The notes under the pieces: generated by a model
What the model saw: the letters and a program-made list of their open reading frames with translations, nothing else
Databases searched by the model: none
What the model was told of the DNA's origin: nothing
Program-made: the position numbers and the translations under genes
IMG/VR virus record: IMGVR_UViG_3300050821_013777
Coordinates: 57,544-121,543 of that record
Source of the DNA: a virus
Direction: 5' to 3' (one strand)
Length of the DNA stretch: 64,000 bases
In this document: one piece after another, positions 56,690 to 63,281 of the stretch
Layout: each line of letters begins with the position of its first letter
Position numbering within the stretch: the stretch's first letter is position 1

Positions 56690-58037
56690 CGCTCGCTGCG
56701 ACGCGCACGACGACCGCACCAGCTTCGCCGAGCCCGCGGATGTGCGGCTTGATCCACTGCTGTCGATGCTCCTTGTGCCCGACACCGCACGCCTGGTTCC
56801 GCCAGTGGCCGATCACCCAGTGGGCCTTCTTGTGCTTGCCCGGCGTCGCGAAGATGCGCTCAGCGGCCTCGCGCAGATAGCGCGGCGGCGCGACGTGGAA
56901 CTTGATCGTGCGAACCTTCGGCGCGCGTCCCTCGTGCTCATCACGCTTCTCGGCGTCGCGCTGCTGGTTGGCGTGCTTCGGGTCGGCGTCGGTGACCGGG
57001 ATGCGCGTCTCGGCTTTCGGGTTGAGCCCACGCTCGACAAGCATCTGGGTGACGATCTCGACGACGCGCTTCTCGTCAGCTGTTGGCTCGAAGGCGTGAT
57101 CCGTCACCGCGTCCACAACTGCGCGGGTCTTCTCGTCGACGACGCCTTGTGCGAGCTTGTCGAGTGCTGCATCGCCAAGAGAGTCAGCAACACGATCGAT
57201 GACCTGCTGAGACGGTCTCACGCGCGCTGAGACCCAGGCACAGCCTTCAACCACACTAAACACGGTCTCCTTGAATTCGATCGTGTACGACGCGAACGGC
57301 ACGCCTGGCGGGCAGGGCGTATCTGCAAGCGGTTCCGATGAAGTCAACTCGCGCGACGCTTCGAGAATGCGTAGCAGCTCCCCGTGGCCATCGAGCACAT
57401 GCTGATGCGATTCGTTGATCTGCTTGAATGCCGTCAAGAATGCGCGTGCCACCTGCAGCGCGACGTCGCGGATATCCTTCTTTGTATCGGCCATTCCGCT
57501 GGCCACTTTTCGCTCGTAGTGTTTGATGTTCTCGCGCACGTCTTTTCTGAGCAGTCCCAGGTCGTGCTCACTGACCTCTACAGTCTCCGTCAGCTCAAGC
57601 ACCAGCTTCTGCGCCTCAACAATCTGTTCTGGCGTGGTGTCCTCAGAGGCGTCAACCGACAGTGCCTGAATGCGCGCGACAGCTGCAGCAGCCTTGGCTG
57701 AGCGTGTTCTGGCGTCCATCGCACGCAATCTCTGCGGTTGGACGAACACGTCCCATTCTTTGTCCATCTCCACATATTCGTCTGGTCGTCGAGCACGCTC
57801 TTCAGCAGTCACATCGATAACAACGTTTGCGAGCGTATCGGAATGCCCTGCGATTACCTCCCACCACTTCTCGATCTTGGCAAACACGTCTGCCACGACG
57901 ATAGACATCGCTCGGAACGCCGCCCAGTCGGGCGGCCGAAGCCACCGCTTCCACGTGAGCACCTGCGTCTCGGACGGGATCGCGGCGAAGATCCGAAAGT
58001 CATCCGCGCCACGAACGATGAAGCGGTGCTTGATCAT
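56664..58037 (-). CDS. Large hypothetical protein with HWRNQ motif
   Basis: 457 aa. N-terminal ~110 residues mixed; helical/coiled-coil middle (VSEHDLGLLRKDVRENIKHY, VARAFLTAFKQINESHQH); the C-terminal part has GHWRNQACGVGHKEHRQQW then IKPHIRG, a motif (HVVxGHWRNQxxG) recurrent in phage and plasmid proteins of unknown function. Lies downstream of the CRISPR locus in the same orientation. Confidence 0.65.
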   Translation of the reverse strand: MIKHRFIVRGADDFRIFAAIPSETQVLTWKRWLRPPDWAAFRAMSIVVADVFAKIEKWWEVIAGHSDTLANVVIDVTAEERARRPDEYVEMDKEWDVFVQPQRLRAMDARTRSAKAAAAVARIQALSVDASEDTTPEQIVEAQKLVLELTETVEVSEHDLGLLRKDVRENIKHYERKVASGMADTKKDIRDVALQVARAFLTAFKQINESHQHVLDGHGELLRILEASRELTSSEPLADTPCPPGVPFASYTIEFKETVFSVVEGCAWVSARVRPSQQVIDRVADSLGDAALDKLAQGVVDEKTRAVVDAVTDHAFEPTADEKRVVEIVTQMLVERGLNPKAETRIPVTDADPKHANQQRDAEKRDEHEGRAPKVRTIKFHVAPPRYLREAAERIFATPGKHKKAHWVIGHWRNQACGVGHKEHRQQWIKPHIRGLGEAGAVVVRVAASDEEVAGRA

Positions 58038-58040
58038 GGC

Positions 58041-58298
58041 TTAGTCAGGCCACGCAGTCTCGCCACTGTCGAAGAGCTTGAACTTCGCCGCGACGATCTC
58101 GCGGAAGTCCTGATCCTCGTTGAGCGACGGATCGCCGTACAGCTTCACACCGCTCGTGCGCGGATCGCGCCCGATGATGATGATGGCCGGCACGCCCATC
58201 TTCTGAGCGAGCACGCCGATCTGCTGCACGAGAGCATCGAGGGTGGGAGCTGAGACAGGAGCCGGCGCCCTGGTTCGGTCTGGGTTTGAGATTGCCAT
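58041..58298 (-). CDS. Hypothetical 85-aa protein
   Basis: Pro/Ala start (PAPVSAPTLDALVQQI), then GVPAIIIIGRDPRTSGVKLYG, ending in an acidic helix. Not recognised. Lies between the array-adjacent ORF and the large hypothetical gene in the same direction. Confidence 0.55.
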   Translation of the reverse strand: MAISNPDRTRAPAPVSAPTLDALVQQIGVLAQKMGVPAIIIIGRDPRTSGVKLYGDPSLNEDQDFREIVAAKFKLFDSGETAWPD

Positions 58299-58331
58299 GG
58301 AGCGGAGTTTACCTGGAGTGGGTTGGGGTTT

Positions 58332-58568
58332 CTAGAGCACGATTGCGTGGCGCTGCGGAGCGACGTACGCCTTCCCGACGGCCTGGAAGGCTGTCTCGCT
58401 ACGTCCTGCAGCTGGACCGACATCGACGATGAGCACCTGATCTTCGTCGTGGTTGATGATTGGCGTCAGCGCAGCCAGCATCTCGATTCGTTCCAGAGCT
58501 GACAGCTCAACAATCGCTACGATCGAGGACCGACCTATCTTCGCGACGCTCAGCGAAGTGACCAACAC
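58332..58568 (-). CDS. ORF starting inside the last CRISPR repeat
   Basis: 78 aa from GTG 58568 within the degenerate terminal repeat (58558-58594). VAKIGRSSIVAIVELSALER, LAALTPIINHDEDQVLIVDV and an alkaline end look like a compact alpha/beta protein. It would be read on the same transcript as effector and array. If real it is a candidate partner, regulator or inhibitor of the CRISPR effector. Start codon choice is uncertain. Confidence 0.5.
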   Translation of the reverse strand: MLVTSLSVAKIGRSSIVAIVELSALERIEMLAALTPIINHDEDQVLIVDVGPAAGRSETAFQAVGKAYVAPQRHAIVL

Positions 58569-59109
58569 AATCCGCCCCCTCTCACGATCGCCACACTAGA
58601 GTCGCGCCTCTAGCGGTTTACGATCACCGTCTGGTGACCACACAATCCGCCCCCTCTCACGATCGCCACCTCTATTCATGCTTGACACATATCGGTAGCC
58701 AGATAGTGACCACACAATCCGCTCCCTCTCACGATCGCCACTGACCAAGCCCCCGAGCGAAGTGGATTCCGTCCTCTTGTGACCACACAATCCGCCCCCT
58801 CTCACGATCGCCACGCGTGCCGCTCTGGGCGGTTACTCCTCGACTTGCCCGTGACCACACAATCCGCCCCCTCTCACGATCGCCACATTGGTTCTCGCGG
58901 ATATCACGGTCGCCCATCGAGTTCGTGACCACACAATCCGCCCCCCCTCACGATCGCCACAGCTAGAGGGTGTCACGGTCACGCACGCGCCCCGCACCCG
59001 GTGACCACACAATCCGCCCCCTCTCACGATCGCCACTTCGCAAGCCGTCTGGCGGCCCGGATGGGTCCCAGCTGTGACCACACAATCCGCCCCCTCTCAC
59101 GATCGCCAC
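58558..59109 (-). CRISPR. Mini-CRISPR array, 8 repeats and 7 spacers
   Basis: 36-bp repeats that on the plus strand start GTGACCACACAATCC and end CTCACGATCGCCAC. Repeats: 58558-58594 (37 nt, one extra A), 58634-58669, 58706-58741 (one change), 58779-58814, 58851-58886, 58925-58960 (one change), 59001-59036, 59074-59109. Spacers are 39, 36, 37, 36, 38, 40 and 37 nt, all different. The degenerate copy marks the far end, so the leader side is next to the effector gene and crRNA is read from the minus strand. The ends of the repeat (GUGGC/GUCAC) can pair. Confidence 0.97.
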
Positions 59110-60875
59110 CGCCCTCGGTGATCGCGCTGTGCTTTCGCGTGGTTGCGGTCCGGTTTGCGAGCGTCCCCAGTAGTACCATTGCCGCTGGCCCGTAAACCGG
59201 CGATTCCATTGGATCGTGTTCTGTTCACCACCTCGGCGCTCGTTGAGAGAGTTCGGATAGCGTGGCGGGGATGCCCCGCCTCCGGTTGGATCGCAGCTTG
59301 CGCCACGTCCGTCTCGATAACGGATTGCTCCGCTATCGCCCGGTTGTCAGGGCCGAGAGCGCTTATTGGGCTTTCGCCCTCATCGCCATCCGGGCTCGCC
59401 GACGAAGCCATACGGGCTTTCGCCGTCGAGTGATCCGATTCCGCTGACCGTTGAATGGGATTGCTCCCACTTTCCGACGGAGAGTCCCCCCGCCGGTCCC
59501 GCCCCGAGATGTTCTTCGGGACAAAATCTTCTGGATCGTACTGGCGCAGGTTCTCAGCCGAGTTCGCTTCTCGGTCGATTCGCGCTCCACACGCCGGACA
59601 CGAGAACCCTGAATAGCCTGGGTCGGTCTCGCGCACGCCTCCACAGTTTGAGCAGCGCCGCGTGCTTGGATAGTTCGACGGGGCGATGACAGTCTCGCCC
59701 CCGTTCCATTTCTGCTTGTACTCGATCTGGCGCCGCACCTCGAACATCGCCGCCTGCGCGACGCCTGGTGCGAGGGCGTTCCGCTTTCGCAGCTCGACGC
59801 CCTCCTTGCCCGCGCGCTGAATCATCCCCTGCACTCGCGAGTCACGCAGCACCAGTACACCTGCGTCGGCCTTGCGCACGATGCGTGTCGTCGCCTGGTG
59901 GATCGCATCCTTTCGCATATCAGCGATGCGCACATGGATCTTCTGTACTCGCTGTACGCATTCGTGCCAGCCGCGAGATTGGTCGCGTGACTTCTTTCCC
60001 TTCACGTGTCGTCGAGCCATCCGTCGCGACCAAAGCGCGAGCTTACGTTTCTCTTGCGCGAGATGCGGCAGGTCTCGAATCGGGACACCGACCATCCCCG
60101 ACTCGGTCACGACTGTGAGCACACGGACACCGACCTCGACGCCAGCACGAGCGAGCTGCGGGAAGTTCTCCTCGCGTTCCTCTTCGAGCTGCACGGCTGC
60201 ATACCAGTCGTCTGCGACCTTTCGAACAGCGAGACCGCGGTAGTTCGCGCCGAGTGGGATCTTGCCCCGATGGTCCCACGAGATTCGAATATCACCGACG
60301 CCTGCTACAGAGAGCCGATCCGACAACCCTTTCGAACCAACAGCAGCGAGCTTCACGGCCTGCGGCTGCGCAACACGGAAGCCCCTCCCCGAAGGCTCCT
60401 CTCGCCCGCGATACTGAGGCTCCCCGAGCTGACAGTGACCATCTCGCGCCGGCCGACACTCACCGTGATTTCCGCGCCCATGCGCTTTCAATTTGCGGAA
60501 GAAGTGCTTGTAGGCGTCGCCGAGATCGTGCAGTGCCTCGCGAACAACATAGGACGACACTTCTTTGAGCCAGGCGGTCGCCGGGTCTTTCTTGATCTGC
60601 GTGAGCTGCTTGTGCAGCGCCATCCATGAAGGCATCTCGCGAGCCGACTTCCACTTCAACAGCGCCTCGCCGAATGCACGAGTTGTTGGATCGGACACGA
60701 CGCTCAGTTGTGCGGCCCACGCATCACGCTCGGCACTCACTCTCGTGTACTGTGCGCGCCACGCAGTGAGCCCCCAGTTGTAAACAAATCTGGCCGCTCC
60801 TGTTTGGCGGGAGAGCCGCTTTCGCTGCTCCACAGTGGGATCGAGCTTGACTCGATAGGCGCGCAGGATCTTCAT
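59097..60875 (-). CDS. TnpB/Cas12-like effector with substituted RuvC residues
   Basis: 592 aa; start ATG 60875 overlaps the TGA of the gene upstream. N-terminal KILRAYRVKLDPTVEQ and AARFVYNWGL are TnpB hallmarks. RuvC I is GVEVGVR (Glu247 instead of Asp), RuvC II is VLVLRDSRVQGM (Arg344 instead of Glu), zinc finger C408/C411/C426/C429, RuvC III ARIDREANSAENL keeps Asp434. With two catalytic acids changed, guided binding without cleavage is likely. Residues ~446-592 are a disordered extra tail. The stop codon is inside the first CRISPR repeat. No transposase tnpA or IS ends seen. Confidence 0.9.
   Translation of the reverse strand: MKILRAYRVKLDPTVEQRKRLSRQTGAARFVYNWGLTAWRAQYTRVSAERDAWAAQLSVVSDPTTRAFGEALLKWKSAREMPSWMALHKQLTQIKKDPATAWLKEVSSYVVREALHDLGDAYKHFFRKLKAHGRGNHGECRPARDGHCQLGEPQYRGREEPSGRGFRVAQPQAVKLAAVGSKGLSDRLSVAGVGDIRISWDHRGKIPLGANYRGLAVRKVADDWYAAVQLEEEREENFPQLARAGVEVGVRVLTVVTESGMVGVPIRDLPHLAQEKRKLALWSRRMARRHVKGKKSRDQSRGWHECVQRVQKIHVRIADMRKDAIHQATTRIVRKADAGVLVLRDSRVQGMIQRAGKEGVELRKRNALAPGVAQAAMFEVRRQIEYKQKWNGGETVIAPSNYPSTRRCSNCGGVRETDPGYSGFSCPACGARIDREANSAENLRQYDPEDFVPKNISGRDRRGDSPSESGSNPIQRSAESDHSTAKARMASSASPDGDEGESPISALGPDNRAIAEQSVIETDVAQAAIQPEAGHPRHAIRTLSTSAEVVNRTRSNGIAGLRASGNGTTGDARKPDRNHAKAQRDHRGRWRS
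59110..59540 (-). ncRNA. Possible guide-scaffold/tracr-like region inside the effector 3' end
   Basis: DNA coding for the extra C-terminal tail, between RuvC III and the array. On the minus strand it can form compact hairpins: 59264-59280 (7-bp stem, 3-nt loop), 59368-59379 (GGGC/GCCC) and 59412-59426. Positions 59211-59229 are partly complementary to the 3' part of the crRNA repeat (nine consecutive pairs including one wobble, then five more across bulges). In TnpB systems the guide scaffold overlaps the gene 3' end, which is the rationale; chance pairing is not excluded. Confidence 0.25.
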
Positions 60876-61036
60876 CGCTGCACCGCGAACCGGCCGTGAA
60901 GACACGTTCGGAGGTCAGCAGCGATCTTTTCAGCTTTGGTTAGCCCGACGACATCGATCAGCGCAACACGCCCGCGCGTCGCGCTGACGACCATTACGCC
61001 GGTGAGCGTGGGATGCGGCTTTAGCACTCTTCCCAT
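60872..61036 (-). CDS. 54-aa protein coupled to the CRISPR effector
   Basis: MGRVLKPHPTLTGVMVVSAT, then GRVALIDVVGLTKAEKIAAD and a basic end GRFAVQR. TGA overlaps the effector ATG (ATGA), so the two are translated together. No family recognised; too small for an adaptation protein. Possible accessory factor or simply an operon neighbour. Confidence 0.55.
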   Translation of the reverse strand: MGRVLKPHPTLTGVMVVSATRGRVALIDVVGLTKAEKIAADLRTCLHGRFAVQR

Positions 61037-61073
61037 CTAAACAAGTTCCAGTAGTTACTCCAGTATCACGCTG

Positions 61074-61307
61074 CTACGATGCTGGCGAGCTGCTTTTCAG
61101 CCAACTGAGCGCAGCGGCAATGGCGCTGTTCGCCACTTCGCGCGCCCCCGCGTGTGCCAGCCCTGGATCCTGGTTCGTTATCGCCACCCCGTGCAGCAGG
61201 ATCAGCAGGTCCACGAGTACCTTCTCACGCACCTCTACAGGCGCCGCGCCGACTGCAGCCATCACCTCATCGCGGACCTTCGCGATCTGGGCTTCGATCG
61301 GCTCCAT
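61074..61307 (-). CDS. Hypothetical 77-aa helical protein
   Basis: ATG 61307. Helical (MEPIEAQIAKVRDEVMAAVG, VEVREKVLVDLLILLHG). Not recognised. 37 bp with two TACTGGA repeats separate it from the 54-aa gene of the CRISPR locus. Confidence 0.55.
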   Translation of the reverse strand: MEPIEAQIAKVRDEVMAAVGAAPVEVREKVLVDLLILLHGVAITNQDPGLAHAGAREVANSAIAAALSWLKSSSPAS

Positions 61308-61309
61308 CG

Positions 61310-61735
61310 TCAGACCTTCACGAGCGGCTTCGGTGGGGTGTGCGCGATGGCCGTGCCGACAACGGCGTTCGCAACGACCCTGTGTGCCTGCTTGACCTCC
61401 TCGGGCAGCTCGTCCCACGGCACGGACTTTTGTTGTTCGTTCTCGTAGATGGCACACGGGTGGAGCGAGCAGCGATCCATCACCTTGTCCAGCTCGTCGC
61501 CCTGCTGGGTGAACCGAAAGGCGTGGAGCGCGACCGCCGCCATTTCGAGTGCGCCATCCTTGATCGACAGCGCGTTGCGTGCAGTCGCTTCAGCGTCAGG
61601 ATGGTTCGTCGCGACTCCCATCTGCGTGCCCTGCAGGAACACGACGAACGCCTTCGCGCCCTTCCCCATCATCGCGGTGAGGAAGCTCTGGACGAGGTTC
61701 TGTACTGGGACCATTGACGGATCGATGACGGTCAC
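61310..61735 (-). CDS. Hypothetical 141-aa protein
   Basis: GTG 61735 overlaps the upstream stop. AKAFVVFLQGTQMGVATNHPD, then helical regions and a Cys pair DRCSLHPCAIYE. Alpha/beta, not recognised. Confidence 0.55.
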   Translation of the reverse strand: MTVIDPSMVPVQNLVQSFLTAMMGKGAKAFVVFLQGTQMGVATNHPDAEATARNALSIKDGALEMAAVALHAFRFTQQGDELDKVMDRCSLHPCAIYENEQQKSVPWDELPEEVKQAHRVVANAVVGTAIAHTPPKPLVKV

Positions 61736-61923
61736 TTTTTCACCTTTTTCGCTAGCTCGATGACCGCGTAGGCGACCACAGCCTCCTTCGTGGCGGTCTC
61801 GTCGCTGTTGCGGCCGATCGCCGCCCAGCCAAGGCGAGCAATCTGCCCCACGAGCTTTTCGAGTGTGTCGTACGCCTCGGCGCGCAGCTTCACGGTGACG
61901 GATGGCTTTGTTGCCGTGGCCAT
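61732..61923 (-). CDS. Small RHH-like protein
   Basis: 63 aa. VTVKLRAEAYDTLEKLVGQI begins with a beta strand then helices, as in ribbon-helix-helix DNA-binding proteins; ends KKVKK. Possible regulator; assignment tentative. Confidence 0.5.
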   Translation of the reverse strand: MATATKPSVTVKLRAEAYDTLEKLVGQIARLGWAAIGRNSDETATKEAVVAYAVIELAKKVKK

Positions 61924-62283
61924 TTAGGCTGCCTTCTTCGCCTTCGCGCGGCGAGCTTCGCGCCATTTGGCGACCGTGGTCTTGGGCGTGTCCTTGTGCT
62001 TCTTGCACAGCATGGCGAACACAGGTGCGCTGCGTTCTTTGCAGCCAGGCGCCGGGCAGAGCTGGATGGGACCCTTCTTACGCGCTTTCTTCAGCGGCAG
62101 CGCCGTCAGCTGCAGAGGAAACGGAGACTTCGGCGGGCGACCGGGGCCGCGATGGGACGCAGGTACCGTCGCGCCGCCGTCGCCGAGCACTGCAGCGACC
62201 TCCGCGCGCATCTCGGCACGCACGACGGTATAGAGGTTCGAGGCGAAGCTGCTGATCAACTGTTCGATTGCCGGGGTCATCAT
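61924..62283 (-). CDS. AT-hook protein with Cys/His zinc motif
   Basis: 119 aa. N-terminal helical dimerisation-like part (AIEQLISSFASNLYTVVRAE), an AT-hook-like RGPGRPPKSPF at ~46-56, a zinc motif CPAPGCKERSAPVFAMLC then KKHK, and a basic Lys/Ala tail. Likely a DNA-binding protein, perhaps nucleoid-associated. Confidence 0.65.
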   Translation of the reverse strand: MMTPAIEQLISSFASNLYTVVRAEMRAEVAAVLGDGGATVPASHRGPGRPPKSPFPLQLTALPLKKARKKGPIQLCPAPGCKERSAPVFAMLCKKHKDTPKTTVAKWREARRAKAKKAA

Positions 62284-62320
62284 GGGTCTCTCCTGTTTTG
62301 GGTTTGGGGTGGTGCCGGTC

Positions 62321-62821
62321 TCACAGCTTGAACTGCGTCACGATCACGCGTGGCTCGATGTACACCGGCGTGACATCGGTACCGTGCGGGTTCTTGCACA
62401 TGACCCACGTTCCCTCGGCAGCAGCAGGCGAGAAGAGGCCATTCGGATCGGCCTGCGCCATGACTGCGTAGCCACTCTGATACTGCGCAGCGATCTTCTG
62501 TGGATTCGTGAACTGTGTCGCGTACGGAATCCCGTAACCGATCGAGTCGCACAAGAAGATCGGCTTCGGGCTCATCTCCGGCCACACATAGGTGTACGTT
62601 GTGAGCCCCGCCTGATCGCGCAGTTCCAAGATCATCTTGAGCAATCGGCGCTCGTTGAAGTTCTTGATCGCTGGCATTCCGACAGACTGGGTGCCCTCTT
62701 TCAGGATCTGTTCCTGCGCCTGTGACTGCGTCTGATCGCTGCTGGGTGGGCTGTCGCAGGAGTCCGCTGAACACATCAGCCACACGAGCGCGAGCACTGG
62801 CAGCGTCGCGAGCCGCTTCAT
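62321..62821 (-). CDS. Phage lipoprotein
   Basis: 166 aa. Signal MKRLATLPVLALVWLMC with lipobox; mature part with MPAIKNFNERRLLKMI, LRDQAGLTTYTYVWP, LCDSIGYGIPYATQFTNP, QADPNGLFSP, GTWVMCKNP. This conserved pattern is shared by many phage- and prophage-encoded lipoproteins of unknown role. Its membrane-anchored neighbour follows the usual pairing. Confidence 0.75.
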   Translation of the reverse strand: MKRLATLPVLALVWLMCSADSCDSPPSSDQTQSQAQEQILKEGTQSVGMPAIKNFNERRLLKMILELRDQAGLTTYTYVWPEMSPKPIFLCDSIGYGIPYATQFTNPQKIAAQYQSGYAVMAQADPNGLFSPAAAEGTWVMCKNPHGTDVTPVYIEPRVIVTQFKL

Positions 62822-63159
62822 TGTGCACCTCCCGTCTGCTCGGCCTGAACTTTGTCGAGGAACAGCCGCTCGTCGGGCGACAGTCGATTCTTGTCATACC
62901 CGGCGAATTGATGAAGGATGACTGACCCGATCGCCTGGCGCTGCTCAGGGGTCGCTTTAATGTAGTCGAGTCGGTGCGCTTCGAGCTGCTGCGCCATCCC
63001 GTCGTTGTACGCCTTCGACTCCTCGAAGACCTGTCGACGAACGGCCTCTTCTTTGGGCGCGAAGTATTTTGTCAGAAAGAAGTCATTGCCTTCGACAGCC
63101 CACGCGCCGCCAAAGACGACAAGCAGCCCGAACACGATCCATCCCACTGTGTATTTCAC
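62818..63159 (-). CDS. Membrane-anchored partner of the lipoprotein
   Basis: 113 aa from GTG 63159 (AAAGGAG, 7 nt). One span near the N-terminus (GWIVFGLLVVFGGAWAV), then a helical domain (RRQVFEESKAYNDGMAQQLE, YIKATPEQRQAIG, HQFAGYDKNRLSPDER). Frequently found beside the above lipoprotein type in phages; function unknown. Confidence 0.7.
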   Translation of the reverse strand: MKYTVGWIVFGLLVVFGGAWAVEGNDFFLTKYFAPKEEAVRRQVFEESKAYNDGMAQQLEAHRLDYIKATPEQRQAIGSVILHQFAGYDKNRLSPDERLFLDKVQAEQTGGAQ

Positions 63160-63281
63160 TTTGTTTCTCCTTTGTTTTTCGGCCTTCGGGCCCATTCTAC
63201 GTGCGAGAGCCAGCCAGTTACGATGCCCGTGGCCCAGCCGAACATCATCGCGATGATCTCGTGACGCGCGGCTGGACTCAT
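63156..63281 (-). CDS. 41-aa membrane peptide
   Basis: ATG 63281 and TGA 63158 overlap the neighbours. MSPAARHEIIAMMFGWATG, IVTGWLSHVEWARRP: one hydrophobic helix with a basic end. Its last codons include the AAAGGAG used by the next gene. Confidence 0.45.
   Translation of the reverse strand: MSPAARHEIIAMMFGWATGIVTGWLSHVEWARRPKNKGETK

Noticed and set aside
58596-59209. Several 60-80 codon frames through the CRISPR array
   Set aside because: Each is a reading of repeat units (AIVRGGGLCGH-type or DRERGRIVWS-type peptides) and has no independent support.
59097-61036. An intact IS200/IS605 or IS607 transposon carrying the TnpB-like gene
   Set aside because: No tnpA or serine recombinase gene, and no recognisable transposon ends flank it; the neighbour is a CRISPR array instead.
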